Origin: Ruegeria arenilitoris
GTDB lineage: Bacteria; Pseudomonadota; Alphaproteobacteria; Rhodobacterales; Rhodobacteraceae
DNA length: 64,000 bases
Direction of reading: 5' to 3'
NCBI RefSeq assembly: GCF_013031355.1
Contig: NZ_WPZO01000006.1
Coordinates: forward strand, 124,001-188,000
Made by a program: the position numbers and the translations under genes. The notes beneath the pieces are model-generated. The model made no database searches. It had not been told where the DNA came from and worked only from the letters and a program-made list of their open reading frames with translations. Positions 34,099 through 43,917 of this stretch are shown in pieces. Within the stretch, counting starts at the first letter, position 1. Every line of letters begins with the position of its first letter.

Positions 34099-34512
34099 TC
34101 AGACCAGGTTGCATTCCATGACGATGGCGTCGATTTTTTCAGCGTTTTCACGTAAATAGTAGCCCTTGCGCAGGCCGCAGGGCGTGTATCCACACTGCTC
34201 ATACAGGGCAATGGCGGGGCTGTTGTCTGACGCGACGTCCAGAAAGGCGCGGGTTGCGCCCAGATTACGGGCCTTCGCGTGCCATTCTCTCATTGATTTC
34301 AGCGCCAGACCCTGCCGTTGATGGCTGGGATGGGTCGCGATTGTCAGCAGTTCCGCCTCATCCGCTATGACTTGGAACAAGGCAAAAGATTCAGTGTTCC
34401 CAACAACATGGGTGAACCGGTTGTCCAGCAGATCGGCGAATTCCCGATCCGTCCAAGGGCGCGACTGGGTAAAGGCCGCCGCGTGGGTTTGGGCCAGGTC
34501 CTGCGGGGTCAT
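34099..34512 (-). CDS. rimI: ribosomal-protein-alanine N-acetyltransferase
   Basis: This 137-residue GNAT acetyltransferase shows the acetyl-CoA loop HPSHQRQGLALKSM and the late ALYEQCGYTPCGLRKGYY segment of RimI. It acetylates protein N-termini (S18 in the model case). The gene overlaps tsaB by 4 bp, the usual arrangement. The gap to the BMP gene downstream is 159 bp without a gene but with short inverted repeats around 34049-34079 that could end this operon. Confidence 0.9.
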   Translation of the reverse strand: MTPQDLAQTHAAAFTQSRPWTDREFADLLDNRFTHVVGNTESFALFQVIADEAELLTIATHPSHQRQGLALKSMREWHAKARNLGATRAFLDVASDNSPAIALYEQCGYTPCGLRKGYYLRENAEKIDAIVMECNLV

Positions 34513-35093
34513 CCGTCCAGCAATGCGGGGGGCGTGTCTTTTGACGGGGCGGCATCTGCGGGCCGCACATACAGCGGGGCCGGGGGAGTTGTGACGCTCT
34601 GCCAGTTTTGCGCCGCCAGCCGGGCGATGGCCCGCACCTGAGCGTCTGCATCGTCGTTCAGGATCAGGCCCCCGAGTGATTCTGCCTGCTCCTGCGCTAT
34701 TAGCGCCGGATCTTGCCCGTGCAGCGCGACATAGAACTGTTCGCGCGGGGCGCGGATTGCGGGCAGCCCGTCCCCGGTTGCGGCCAACGCGTCGAAGCCC
34801 GAAACGCCTACGGCCGGAATTCCAAGACCCAAGGCCAATCCCCGCGCGGCAGAGACCGAGATACGGATGCCGGTGAAATTCCCAGGACCGATCCCAACGC
34901 CGATGGCCGTCAGGTCGCGCCAGGTACAGTCCGCTTCGGCCAGAACCTCTTCCAACAGCGGCATCAGCCGCTCGGCCTGACCGCGCGACATGGACTCGGT
35001 GCGGGATACAAGGATGCTGTCACCCCGTAACAAAGCGGCCGCGCAATGCGCGGCCGATGTATCAAATGCCAGAATCAGCGGATCAGACGGCAA
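34509..35093 (-). CDS. tsaB: tRNA threonylcarbamoyladenosine biosynthesis protein TsaB
   Basis: The 194-residue protein is the pseudo-kinase partner of TsaD in t6A37 synthesis on tRNA. LILAFDTSAAHCAAALL at the N-terminus and GIGPGNFTGIRISVSAARGLALGLG (residues 67-91) are the ASKHA-fold signatures of TsaB. The reading starts at a TTG (35091-35093) inside the last codons of nfuA, an 11-bp overlap; no ATG fits better. Gene order nfuA-tsaB-rimI is common in the group. Confidence 0.92.
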   Translation of the reverse strand: MPSDPLILAFDTSAAHCAAALLRGDSILVSRTESMSRGQAERLMPLLEEVLAEADCTWRDLTAIGVGIGPGNFTGIRISVSAARGLALGLGIPAVGVSGFDALAATGDGLPAIRAPREQFYVALHGQDPALIAQEQAESLGGLILNDDADAQVRAIARLAAQNWQSVTTPPAPLYVRPADAAPSKDTPPALLDG

Positions 35094-35646
35094 CGGGGCG
35101 CACCTCGGTCACCTCTGGGATGTAGTGGCGCAGCAGGTTCTCGATCCCCATTTTCAGTGTCAGGGTCGAGGACGGGCAGCCCGCACAGGCGCCCTGCATG
35201 TGCAGGTAAACAACACCCCGGTCGAACCCGTGGAAGGTGATGTCACCCCCATCCTGAGCCACCGCCGGACGCACGCGGCTGTCCAGCAGGTCTTTGATCT
35301 GATTGACGATTTCCGCGTCTTCACCAGTGTGTTCGGCATGGCCCGAAGCGGCCTGAGCGTCCGAGCCCAACACCGGCTGACCGGACTGGAAATGCTCCAT
35401 CACTGCGCCGAGAATGGCGGGTTTGATGTGATCCCACTGAACGTCGTCAGATTTGGTTACGGTCACAAAGTCATTGCCCAGGAAAACGCCGGTCACACCG
35501 TTGACTGCGAAGATGCGCTTGGCCAGGGGCGATCTCTCGCCGGCTTCCGCCGAAGGGAAGTCTGCGGTTCCGGCCTCCAGAACGATCTGGCCGGGCAGGA
35601 ATTTCAGCGTTGCGGGGTTCGGCGTGGATTCGGTCTGGATGAACAT
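35083..35646 (-). CDS. nfuA: NifU-like iron-sulfur scaffold protein
   Basis: This 187-residue protein delivers iron-sulfur clusters. The N-terminal Nfu_N domain starts MFIQTESTPNPATLKFLPG. The C-terminal NifU domain has the cluster-binding CAGC (Cys154, Cys157) in GACAGCPSSTLTLKMGIENLL. Both cysteines are present. It heads the nfuA-tsaB-rimI unit. Confidence 0.95.
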   Translation of the reverse strand: MFIQTESTPNPATLKFLPGQIVLEAGTADFPSAEAGERSPLAKRIFAVNGVTGVFLGNDFVTVTKSDDVQWDHIKPAILGAVMEHFQSGQPVLGSDAQAASGHAEHTGEDAEIVNQIKDLLDSRVRPAVAQDGGDITFHGFDRGVVYLHMQGACAGCPSSTLTLKMGIENLLRHYIPEVTEVRPVAV

Positions 35647-35715
35647 GTCACGGCTCCGTTTCAGTTGTGACTGATATGCGGGCCCGCGCCGGGGAAGTCA
35701 AGATTTGGAACCGTT

Positions 35716-36309
35716 CTAAATTTCGCCCGCCAGTTGCATGGCTTCATCCAGCCGGTCATCGCCCCAGAACAGTTCGTCCCCCACCAGAAAGCTGGGTGCC
35801 CCGAAAATCCCCGTGGTCTGGGCCGTCTTTGTCTGTTCAATCAGGGCCGCCTTGATGTCCGGGTCCTGACAGCGGGCGAGTGTTTCGGCCGGCAGGCTGG
35901 CCTGCGACAGGCAATCGACCAGCACATCGTCGTCCGAGATGTTCAGACCATCGACAAATTCCGCGGCATAGACGGCACGGACAAACGCAGCCCTTTGCGG
36001 TTGGGCATCCATCGACAACACAAGCCGCGCGGCCTTTAGGCCGTTTTGAGGAAAGGGATCAGGCCGGGAGAACGGCAGGCCGCGCCGGGTCGACAACCGC
36101 TCCATATCCCGCCACATATAGCGCCCTTTGGCCGGGTAGATGTTGAACGGGGAATTGTCCCAGCCTTGCGCAGCGAAAATAGGCCCCAGCAAAAAGGGAT
36201 GCCATTCGACAGAAACCCCGTGCTGGGCCGCCAAATCCTCGATCCGCACCGCGCTTAGGTAGGAATAGGTCGAGGCGAATTCGAACCAGAACTGGATGCT
36301 GCGCGACAT
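35716..36309 (-). CDS. 2-hydroxychromene-2-carboxylate isomerase family (DsbA fold)
   Basis: This 197-residue protein belongs to the GST-kappa/HCCA isomerase family with a DsbA-like fold. The start SIQFWFEFASTYSYLSAVR has the Ser of the active site in place of the DsbA CxxC, and GIFGAPSFLVGDELFWGDDRL is the conserved C-terminal motif. Such enzymes isomerise aromatic catabolites with glutathione, but many homologues have no known substrate. No aromatic pathway genes are nearby. It is followed on the same strand by nfuA after 69 bp. Confidence 0.88.
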   Translation of the reverse strand: MSRSIQFWFEFASTYSYLSAVRIEDLAAQHGVSVEWHPFLLGPIFAAQGWDNSPFNIYPAKGRYMWRDMERLSTRRGLPFSRPDPFPQNGLKAARLVLSMDAQPQRAAFVRAVYAAEFVDGLNISDDDVLVDCLSQASLPAETLARCQDPDIKAALIEQTKTAQTTGIFGAPSFLVGDELFWGDDRLDEAMQLAGEI

Positions 36310-36318
36310 AAGACTGCC

Positions 36319-36774
36319 TCAGGTGATCTCTTCCAGCTTTTCCTTGCTCAGGTCGCCGGGGACGATGGTGATTGGGATCGGAAGGCTGCCCGAATTCTTG
36401 GTCAACTGGGTCACCAGCGGCCCAGGGCCTTTCTTTTCTACGCCTGCACCCAGCACCAGCACGCCGATCTCGGGGTCGGATTGCACGTGTTCGATGATTT
36501 GCGGAACCGGGTCGCCTTCGCGGATCGCCAGTTCCGGGTCAACGCCCTGCTTGTCGCGCATCCATTTTGCGAACACCTCGTAGTGGGCGTGGATACGCTC
36601 GCGCGATTCTTCACGCATGGTTTCGGCCACACCGATCCAGTGGTTGAACTCATCCGGCGGGATGACCGACAGGATTGTCACACCGCCCCCGGTATGGGCA
36701 GCACGCATGGCGGCAAAGCGCATCGCGTTCAGGCATTCGCGACTGTCATCCAGAATGACAAGAAATTTGCGCAT
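36319..36774 (-). CDS. universal stress protein (UspA family)
   Basis: This 151-residue cytosolic protein starts KFLVILDDSRECLNAMRFAAMRA, the Usp beta-alpha pattern with the first Asp of the nucleotide site. The region VLVLGAGVEKKGPGPLVTQL replaces the classical GxxGxxGxxxGS ATP loop with a less complete version, so nucleotide binding is uncertain. It sits between the aminotransferase and the DsbA-fold gene. Confidence 0.88.
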   Translation of the reverse strand: MRKFLVILDDSRECLNAMRFAAMRAAHTGGGVTILSVIPPDEFNHWIGVAETMREESRERIHAHYEVFAKWMRDKQGVDPELAIREGDPVPQIIEHVQSDPEIGVLVLGAGVEKKGPGPLVTQLTKNSGSLPIPITIVPGDLSKEKLEEIT

Positions 36775-36835
36775 GAAGTGTCCTCAGTTGTTTCAGGCGA
36801 TCATGCCTGACCAGATGCGCGCTGGCAACCAGAGC

Positions 36836-37699
36836 CTAACGCGTGCTGGTTGCCCAATCCCAATACAGCTCGCGTGCGCGGCGGGCGACGGGGCCGACCT
36901 GATATTGGGTGTCCTCCAGCGCGGTGACCGGGGTGATCTTGCTCATGTTGCCGGTCATGAAGACCTCATCCGCCTTGTGGAAATCGTCAAAGCTGAGGAT
37001 GGCTTCGTGCACAGTCACGCCGTCGGCGCGCAGGTTCTTGATATGGCGCGCGCGGGTGATACCGGCCAAAAAGGTGCCATTGGGGGTGGGGGTGAACACC
37101 TCGCCGTCGCGGACCATGAAGATATTTGCGGTTGCGGTTTCGGCTACATGGCCAAGGGCATCAGCAACCAGCGCGTTGGAAAACCCGTTCGAGCGGGCCT
37201 CTTGCAGCATCCGTGCGTTGTTGGGATAGAGGCAGCCGGCCTTGGCGTTCACCACCGAGGATTCCAGAACCGGGCGGCGGAATCGCGTGTATCCCAGCGT
37301 GACCGATGCGGTTTCGGGGGCCATCGGAATCTCTTCCAGACAGATCGCAAAGCCGGTGCTGTTTTCCAGGGGAACGATGGCAGTCGCGTCGCCGTCGATT
37401 CCCCAGTACATCGGGCGGATGTAAACGGCTGAGTCGGGGCTAAACGCTTGCAACCCTTCGCGAACGATCTCGACCATTTGTTCAGTGGTTACGCTGGGCG
37501 TCAGCATCAGCGCCTCGGCGGACCGGTTTACGCGGGCGCAGTGCGCCTCAAGATCCGGGGCCATGCCTTCGAAATAACGCGCGCCGTCAAAGACCGACGA
37601 TCCCAGCCATGATCCATGGTCGGCGGCCCGCATGATCGGGGCGTTCCCGTCATGCCACTGACCTTCGAAATAGGTGCGGATGTTCTTGCCGACTGCCAT
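36836..37699 (-). CDS. ilvE: branched-chain amino acid aminotransferase (class IV)
   Basis: This 287-residue PLP enzyme transfers amino groups between branched-chain amino acids and 2-oxoglutarate. The PLP lysine is Lys153 in VVNAKAGCLYPN, and Glu187 (HVAETATANIF) contacts the cofactor ring. The start MAVGKNIRTYFEGQWHDG has a good ribosome site (gggagggcg); the longer open frame upstream is not supported. Related class IV folds include D-amino acid transaminase and aminodeoxychorismate lyase, but the SSVFDGARYFEG motif favours IlvE. Confidence 0.92.
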   Translation of the reverse strand: MAVGKNIRTYFEGQWHDGNAPIMRAADHGSWLGSSVFDGARYFEGMAPDLEAHCARVNRSAEALMLTPSVTTEQMVEIVREGLQAFSPDSAVYIRPMYWGIDGDATAIVPLENSTGFAICLEEIPMAPETASVTLGYTRFRRPVLESSVVNAKAGCLYPNNARMLQEARSNGFSNALVADALGHVAETATANIFMVRDGEVFTPTPNGTFLAGITRARHIKNLRADGVTVHEAILSFDDFHKADEVFMTGNMSKITPVTALEDTQYQVGPVARRARELYWDWATSTR

Positions 37700-37757
37700 G
37701 ACGCCCTCCCAAGCTTTGCGCAAACCTAGGAAGGCGGTGAGGTAAGGTCCAGAGCAA

Positions 37758-38786
37758 TCAGCCCTGTTTTGCACCAACCATGCCCACGATTTCGTAGGTC
37801 TGCTGCAGGATCGGGGCGGCAATCGCCCGCGCTTTTTCCGCGCCTTTGGCCAGAATCTGGTCAATCTCGGCCTGTTCCCCCATCAGGCGGGCCATCTCAG
37901 ACGAGATCGGTGCCAGTTTCGCAACCGCCAGCTCGGCCAGCATCGGTTTGAATTCACCGAATTGCTTGCCGCCGACATCGGCCAGAACCTGCTCGGCCGT
38001 CTGGTCGCTGAGCGCGGCGTAGATGTTTACCAGATTGCGTGCCTCAGGGCGGTCCTCTAGGCCATCGAGCTCCGAGGGCAGAGCATCCGGGTCCGTCTTG
38101 GCCTTGCGGATTTTCTTGGCGATCGTGTCGGCGTCATCGGTCATGTTGATGCGGCTCATGTCCGACGGGTCGGATTTCGACATCTTCTTGGACCCGTCGC
38201 GCAGGCTCATGACACGCGTCGCGGCCCCTTCGATCACAGGTTCAGTGATCGGGAAGAAGTCGACGCCATAATCATGGTTGAACTTGATCGCGATGTCGCG
38301 GGTCAGCTCAAGGTGCTGTTTCTGGTCGTCGCCCACCGGTACGTGAGTCGCGTGATAGGTCAGAATGTCGGCGGCCATAAGCGAAGGGTAAGCGAACAGG
38401 CCCAGCGAGGCGTTCTGCTGGTTTTTGCCCGCCTTGTCCTTCCACTGGGTCATCCGCTGCATCCAGCCCATGCGGGCGACGCAGTTGAAGATCCACGCCA
38501 GTTGGGCGTGCTCGGGCACCTGGCTTTGGTTGAACAGGATCGACTTTTCCGGGTCGAGCCCGGCGGCGATGAAGCCCGCGCAAAGCTCACGCGTCGAATG
38601 TGCCAGTTCCTTGGGGTCCTGCCAGACGGTGATCGCGTGCAGGTCGACCATGCAATAGATGGTCTCCATATCAGGCTGCTGCATATCCACGAACCGCTTG
38701 AGCGCACCCAGATAGTTGCCAAGGTGCAGGTTTCCCGAAGGCTGGATGCCGGAAAACACGCGCGGTGTGAACTGGGTCTCGGTCAT
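37758..38786 (-). CDS. trpS: tryptophanyl-tRNA synthetase
   Basis: This 342-residue class I synthetase charges tRNA-Trp. The HIGH-equivalent is [13 protein letters not shown] (residues 16-28), and the KMSKS loop is [11 protein letters not shown]. The DLHAIT and [12 protein letters not shown] segments are typical. It is preceded by a divergent rhomboid-like gene. Some roseobacters place murJ and trpS close together, as here. Confidence 0.98.
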   Translation of the reverse strand: MTETQFTPRVFSGIQPSGNLHLGNYLGALKRFVDMQQPDMETIYCMVDLHAITVWQDPKELAHSTRELCAGFIAAGLDPEKSILFNQSQVPEHAQLAWIFNCVARMGWMQRMTQWKDKAGKNQQNASLGLFAYPSLMAADILTYHATHVPVGDDQKQHLELTRDIAIKFNHDYGVDFFPITEPVIEGAATRVMSLRDGSKKMSKSDPSDMSRINMTDDADTIAKKIRKAKTDPDALPSELDGLEDRPEARNLVNIYAALSDQTAEQVLADVGGKQFGEFKPMLAELAVAKLAPISSEMARLMGEQAEIDQILAKGAEKARAIAAPILQQTYEIVGMVGAKQG

Positions 38787-38872
38787 CGAAGGGAACTCCC
38801 GTCTGGAAAAATCAGCCCCCGTCGCTTACCCATGAGGCCAAGGGACGTCAACAGCCGCGAAAGGCCAGCCCA

Positions 38873-39559
38873 ATGAGCAGTGAGAATTATACACCCGCCG
38901 TGAACCCTCTGCCGCCCGTTGTGATGGCTTTGGTGCTGTTCATCATTGGGATCGAGATAGCCTTCACCCTTGGCGCGCGCGGGTTGGTCGGCGGACCATC
39001 GGCGGTGGGTTGGCGGCTGGATGCGTTGCAGAGCTATTCCTTCTCGCCCGACATCTTCAACTGGATGATCGAGAACGGGCGCTGGCCGTTTGAACATGTA
39101 ATCCGTTTCGTGACCTACCCGTTCGTATCCGGCAACTTCACGCAGGCCGTCTTTGTCTGCGTTTTCCTGCTGGCCATGGGCAAAATGGTGGCCGAGGTCT
39201 TTGGCGGGTTCCAGATGCTTGTCATCTTTGTGCTGTCCGGCGTGGGCGGCGCGCTGGCTTATGCGCTGCTGTTGGACCCCAGCTATCCGCTGGTCGGGGG
39301 GTTCCCTCCTGTCTATGGGCTGATTGGTGCCTTCACGTGGCTGTTGTGGCGCCAGCTGTCACTGGTCGGCGAAAACCAACACCGCGCCTTTAGTCTGATC
39401 GCGGCACTGATGGGCATTCAGCTTGTCTTTGGTCTGATTTTCGGAGGCACCTCGGACTGGGTGGCCGATCTGGGCGGGTTTGTGACCGGGTTCGGTCTAT
39501 CCTTCATACTGGCCCCGGGCGGCTGGGCACGGATCGTGCGGCGTATCCGCCGCGACTGA
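38873..39559 (+). CDS. rhomboid-family membrane protein lacking catalytic residues
   Basis: This 228-residue protein has six hydrophobic helices and the rhomboid layout, but it lacks the protease residues. The position of the catalytic Ser, four residues before Tyr148 in GGFPPVYGLIGA, is Phe144. The position of the catalytic His in the last helix is Asp199 (VADLGGF in place of AHxGG). The TM2 His/Asn pair is also missing (PFVSGNFTQAVF). It should therefore not cut proteins. It could bind membrane clients, like other inactive rhomboids. It is divergent from trpS and converges on murJ. Confidence 0.85.
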   Translation: MSSENYTPAVNPLPPVVMALVLFIIGIEIAFTLGARGLVGGPSAVGWRLDALQSYSFSPDIFNWMIENGRWPFEHVIRFVTYPFVSGNFTQAVFVCVFLLAMGKMVAEVFGGFQMLVIFVLSGVGGALAYALLLDPSYPLVGGFPPVYGLIGAFTWLLWRQLSLVGENQHRAFSLIAALMGIQLVFGLIFGGTSDWVADLGGFVTGFGLSFILAPGGWARIVRRIRRD

Positions 39560-41101
39560 TCATGAGCGGCGCAGGGCCTTTTTGAATTCGGACACTTCGA
39601 ACGCGCCGAACAGGTGGCCGAGGAAGAAATAACTGGCCGCAGCAACCTTGATCAGAAGGATCAGCGCCAGATAGCGCCAGCCGGGCAGCTGGAAGGTCCA
39701 GCCGAACAGGTGAATGGCGGCATAGAGCACAACGCCCATTCCCAACGATGCCGCCACGATGCGCCATGCCCGGCGTTTGAAGCGGGCATCGAACCGCGCC
39801 TCTTCGCCCATGCGGCGTGCACCAATGGCCAACAACGCGACCATGGCCCACCCGGCGGTCGAGGCCGCAATGGCAGGGGCAATCCACCCCACCAGAGGAT
39901 AAAGGCCAAAGGCCAGACCGGCATTCACGATCATAGCGACAATGGCATAGTGGAACGGGGACCTCGTATCCTCGCGTGCGAAGAACAGAGGTTGCAGCAG
40001 TTTTTGCAGCATGAAGGCAGGCAGTCCGATGCCATAGACAGCCACCGCCAGCGCCGTGGCCGTGGTGTCTTCGGCACTGAACTGGCCGCGCTCGAACAGG
40101 ACCGAGACGATCGGGTTGGGCAGTACCACAAAAGCCACGGTTGAGGGGATGGTCAGCAACAGCGTGAACTCTCCGGCGCGGGAAAAGGCGTTGCGGGCAC
40201 CGTCCTTATCCCCGGCCCGCAGACGTCGCGACAGATCGGGCAGCAGCACGATACCGACCGCAATGCCCACCACTCCCAAAGGCAATTGATACAGCCGATC
40301 CGCCGCGAACAGCCAGCTAACCGCCTTTTCGGTTTTCGAGGCCACCAACTGCCCCACCACCAGATTGACCTGCGTGACGCCCATAGCGAGCGCTGCGGGA
40401 ACAGCGATGCGCACCATGCGGCGCATTTCGGGGCTGAGTTTCGGCAGGCCGGGGCGGATGCGAATACCGGCGCGTTCGGTGGCGACCCAGACCAGCGCCA
40501 GCTGCGCGATACCCGCCAGCGGTATGACGGCGATCAGCCACCGGATCACATCGCCGCCCATTGCCGCCGCGGCAATCAGGGCGGTGCAGGCAAAGATGTT
40601 CAGCAATACGGGTGCAGCGGCGGCGGCAGCAAAGCGTCCGGTGGCGTTCAGAACGCCCGAAAACAACGCCGCCAGCGACATGAACAGGATGTAGGGGAAG
40701 ACAACATAGCCATAATCGACCGCCAGATCGAACCGTTCGTCGCCATAGAACCCTTCGGCGGTGATCCAGACCAAAGCGGGCATGAACACCATCGCCAGCC
40801 CGACCAGCGCCAGAACGGCCACGGCCAGCAGGTTGAACGCGTCCTGCGCAAAGCCCTCGGCGTTTTCATCCCCCTCCAGCCGTTTGGAGAACATCGGCAC
40901 AAAGGCCGCGTTGAACGCGCCTTCGGCAAAGAAGCGGCGGAACATGTTGGGCAGGCGGAAGGCGGCGACAAAGGCATCCATAACCGGCCCCGGCCCGATA
41001 TAGGCGGTCAGCAGGATTTCCCGCAGGAAGCCCAGAATACGGCTGGCCAGAGTCCAGAACCCGACCGTGAACAGGCCTGAAAACAGCCGGATCTGCTTCA
41101 T
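39560..41101 (-). CDS. murJ: lipid II flippase MurJ
   Basis: This 513-residue protein with about 14 transmembrane helices flips lipid II for peptidoglycan synthesis. GFWTLASRILGFLREILLTAYIG and DAFVAAFRLPNMFRRFFAEGAFNAAFVP are strong MviN/MurJ signatures, with Arg residues of the central cavity. It overlaps glnD by 4 bp. The glnD-murJ order is usual in alphaproteobacteria. Confidence 0.98.
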   Translation of the reverse strand: MKQIRLFSGLFTVGFWTLASRILGFLREILLTAYIGPGPVMDAFVAAFRLPNMFRRFFAEGAFNAAFVPMFSKRLEGDENAEGFAQDAFNLLAVAVLALVGLAMVFMPALVWITAEGFYGDERFDLAVDYGYVVFPYILFMSLAALFSGVLNATGRFAAAAAAPVLLNIFACTALIAAAAMGGDVIRWLIAVIPLAGIAQLALVWVATERAGIRIRPGLPKLSPEMRRMVRIAVPAALAMGVTQVNLVVGQLVASKTEKAVSWLFAADRLYQLPLGVVGIAVGIVLLPDLSRRLRAGDKDGARNAFSRAGEFTLLLTIPSTVAFVVLPNPIVSVLFERGQFSAEDTTATALAVAVYGIGLPAFMLQKLLQPLFFAREDTRSPFHYAIVAMIVNAGLAFGLYPLVGWIAPAIAASTAGWAMVALLAIGARRMGEEARFDARFKRRAWRIVAASLGMGVVLYAAIHLFGWTFQLPGWRYLALILLIKVAAASYFFLGHLFGAFEVSEFKKALRRS

Positions 41102-43917
41102 GAGGCCGCGCGCTCGGCGCCTTCGGTGATGGCCTTGCGCAGCTTGCCTTCAAGCGTGCGCTGCTTGCTTTCCGAATGGTATTTCAGTCCGAACATGTCC
41201 TTGACGTAGAACGTGTCCACCACCTGCTCGCCATAGGTCGCGATCACTGCGTTGGCGATATAGACATTGGCCGCGGCCAGCGTGCGCGTCAGATCATACA
41301 GCAGACCGGGGCGGTCTCGGGTATCGACCTCGATGATCGTATAAATCTCGGACCCGTCATTGTCGAAGGTGATATGGGTCGGCACGTTGAAGGCGCGCTC
41401 GCGCTTCTTGATTTTGTCGCGCGATTTCAGCGCCTCGCGGGCGACGACCTCCCCTTTCAGCGTCTTGTGGATCATCTGGGTCAGACGCGGCAGGCGGCTG
41501 GCTTCGAACGGGTGGCCTTCGGCATCCTGAATCCAGAATGCGTCGGTCACGTAACCGTCCTTGGTGGTATAACTGCGCGCATCCACCACGTTGGCCCCGA
41601 CAAGGGCCAGAGCCCCCGCGATCCGTGCGAAAATCCCCGGATGGTCGCCCATCGCGAAACAGGCCCGCGTGGCGTCGCGGTCTTCGTCGGGATGCAGGCG
41701 GATTTCCATCTCACCCGGGTCGCCGCTATGTTCCAGCGTCCGCAGCATCTCGGCAAATTCAACATGGGTCGACAGGTTCAGACCCTGCCAATAGGGCGGA
41801 TAATGTCGCCCGGTCTCGGCCTTGAGGTCGGCTTTGGACCACTCAGCCAGTTCGGCGCGCAGGGCCTTTTTGGCTTCGGTACCACGATTGGCGCGGTTGA
41901 GGTCCTCCATCCCGGTCTCAAGCGCACGTTTGGTTTCGGCGTGCAGGGCGCGCAGCAGGGTGGCTTTCCAGTTGTTCCACGTATTTGGTCCGACGCCACG
42001 AATGTCGCAAACCGTCAGCACCGTCAGCAGGTCCAGCCGCTTGACCGTTTTCACTGCCTTGGCGAAATCGCGCACCGTGCGCGGGTCCGAGATGTCGCGT
42101 TTTTGCGCCATATCCGACATCAGCAGGTGATAGCGCACCAGCCATTCCACGGTTTCCGAATCCGCCTTGTTCAGACCCAATCGAGGCGCAACCTTGCGGG
42201 CGATCTGCGCGCCGAGGATCGAGTGATCTTCGGGCCGCCCCTTGGCGATATCGTGCAGCAGCAAGGCGACATACAGTACCTTGCGATTGACGCCGCCTTT
42301 CAGGATCGACGAGGCCAGTGGCAGCGATTCCACCAGCTCTCCGCGTTCGATCTGGTTCAGGTTCACGATGCACTGGATGGTGTGCTCGTCCACCGTATAG
42401 CTGTGATACATGTTGAACTGCATCATCGCCACGATGTGTTCGAACTCGGGCAAAAAGGCCGAAAGAACCCCGAGTTCATTCATCCGCCGCAGGGCGCGTT
42501 CGGGGTTGCCATGTTTCAGCATCAGATCAAGGAAGATACGCTGCGCTTCCTTGTTTTCGCGCATCTCTTCGTCGATCAGGTGCAGGTTGGCCGTGACCAG
42601 CCGCATTGCGTCCGGGTGGATGAGCATGCCCGTCCGCAATCCTTCTTCGAACAGGCGCAGCAGGTTCAGCTTGTCGGCCAGAAATGTATCAGGGTCGGCG
42701 ATGTCCAGACGGCCATGTACCACTTGGTACCCGGCTTTCACGCGGGGGCGGCGGCGAAAGATGCGTTCAAGCAGGGCGGCACCCTTCATATGGGTCGCTT
42801 CAAGCTTGGTCAGAAAGATGCGCGTAAGCTCCCCCACCCGCGTGGCCTCACGGAAATAGCGCTGCATGAAGACTTCGACGCCGCGACGTCCGGCGCGGTC
42901 CTCGTACCCCATGCGGGCTGCGACCTCGACTTGCATGTCAAAGGTCAGCTGTTCCGTGGCGCGCCCGGTGACCAGATGCAGGTGTGACCGCACCGCCCAG
43001 AGGAAATCCTCGGCCTTCACAAAGGTCTCGAACTCGTCCGGTGTGAACAGGCCCAGCGGCACCAATTCCGCCACATCCTGAACGCCATAGATGTATTTCG
43101 CGATCCAATAGAGCGATTGCAGATCGCGCAGCCCGCCCTTGCCCTCTTTGACATTTGGTTCGACCATATAGCGCTGGCCTTGCTTCAGGTGACGCTCGTC
43201 GCGCTCCTGCAGCTTGGCTTCGATGAATTGCCGCTCGCTGCCCTTGAACAGGTCGGATTTCAGACGGGTGTCCAGTTCAGCCCCAAGTTCCTTATCCCCG
43301 GCCAGATACCGCTGTTCCAGCATCGCGGTGCGGATGGTGAAATCCTCGGTGCCCAGCCGCAGGCAGTCCTTGATGGTGCGCGAGGAATGGCCGACCTTCA
43401 GCCGCAAATCCCACAGGATATACAGCATGGATTCGATCACGCTCTCGGCCCAGGCGGTGATCTTGTAAGGCGTCAGGAACAGCAGGTCGACGTCAGAAGC
43501 CGGAGCCATCTCACCCCGCCCATAACCTCCAACTGCTATCACGGCGATCTTTTCCCCCTGGGTCGGCGTGGCCAAAGGGTGCAGAACTTCGCTGGACACC
43601 TGCATCGCCGTACAGACAAGGCCGTCGGTCAGGTAGGTGTAGGAATGGGTCAGCGGCCGCGCGTCAAAGGGGCGCTTGGCAAAGGCATCGGCAATGGCCT
43701 GACGCCCGGCTTTCTGGGCGTCACGCAGAATGCGCACAGTCTCATTCCGCCGTGCGCCGTTGTCCGAGGCCTTGTCGAAGGCTTCCGACAGCTGCGCCAT
43801 GACGGCGGCGCTGTCGAATATTTCATCGGCCGGGCAAATCAACTCACCCTTCGGGGTGAGTGTCAGCACCGGTTGATCAGAAACCGGCGCCTGTGAAGCT
43901 TTGTGGGGCAGGGTCAA
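41098..43917 (-). CDS. glnD: [protein-PII] uridylyltransferase / uridylyl-removing enzyme
   Basis: This 939-residue bifunctional sensor of glutamine adds or removes UMP on PII. Domains in order: nucleotidyltransferase with GGYGRGEMAPASDVDLL (residues 130-146; Asp142 and Asp144), HD hydrolase with LLHDIAKGRPEDHS, and two C-terminal ACT domains (HPGIFARIAGALAL and DRPGLLYDLTRTLAAAN). The reading starts at a TTG (43915-43917), which overlaps the lipoprotein gene by 41 bp; a GTG at 43869 is an alternative start. All catalytic parts are intact. Confidence 0.96.
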   Translation of the reverse strand: MTLPHKASQAPVSDQPVLTLTPKGELICPADEIFDSAAVMAQLSEAFDKASDNGARRNETVRILRDAQKAGRQAIADAFAKRPFDARPLTHSYTYLTDGLVCTAMQVSSEVLHPLATPTQGEKIAVIAVGGYGRGEMAPASDVDLLFLTPYKITAWAESVIESMLYILWDLRLKVGHSSRTIKDCLRLGTEDFTIRTAMLEQRYLAGDKELGAELDTRLKSDLFKGSERQFIEAKLQERDERHLKQGQRYMVEPNVKEGKGGLRDLQSLYWIAKYIYGVQDVAELVPLGLFTPDEFETFVKAEDFLWAVRSHLHLVTGRATEQLTFDMQVEVAARMGYEDRAGRRGVEVFMQRYFREATRVGELTRIFLTKLEATHMKGAALLERIFRRRPRVKAGYQVVHGRLDIADPDTFLADKLNLLRLFEEGLRTGMLIHPDAMRLVTANLHLIDEEMRENKEAQRIFLDLMLKHGNPERALRRMNELGVLSAFLPEFEHIVAMMQFNMYHSYTVDEHTIQCIVNLNQIERGELVESLPLASSILKGGVNRKVLYVALLLHDIAKGRPEDHSILGAQIARKVAPRLGLNKADSETVEWLVRYHLLMSDMAQKRDISDPRTVRDFAKAVKTVKRLDLLTVLTVCDIRGVGPNTWNNWKATLLRALHAETKRALETGMEDLNRANRGTEAKKALRAELAEWSKADLKAETGRHYPPYWQGLNLSTHVEFAEMLRTLEHSGDPGEMEIRLHPDEDRDATRACFAMGDHPGIFARIAGALALVGANVVDARSYTTKDGYVTDAFWIQDAEGHPFEASRLPRLTQMIHKTLKGEVVAREALKSRDKIKKRERAFNVPTHITFDNDGSEIYTIIEVDTRDRPGLLYDLTRTLAAANVYIANAVIATYGEQVVDTFYVKDMFGLKYHSESKQRTLEGKLRKAITEGAERAAS

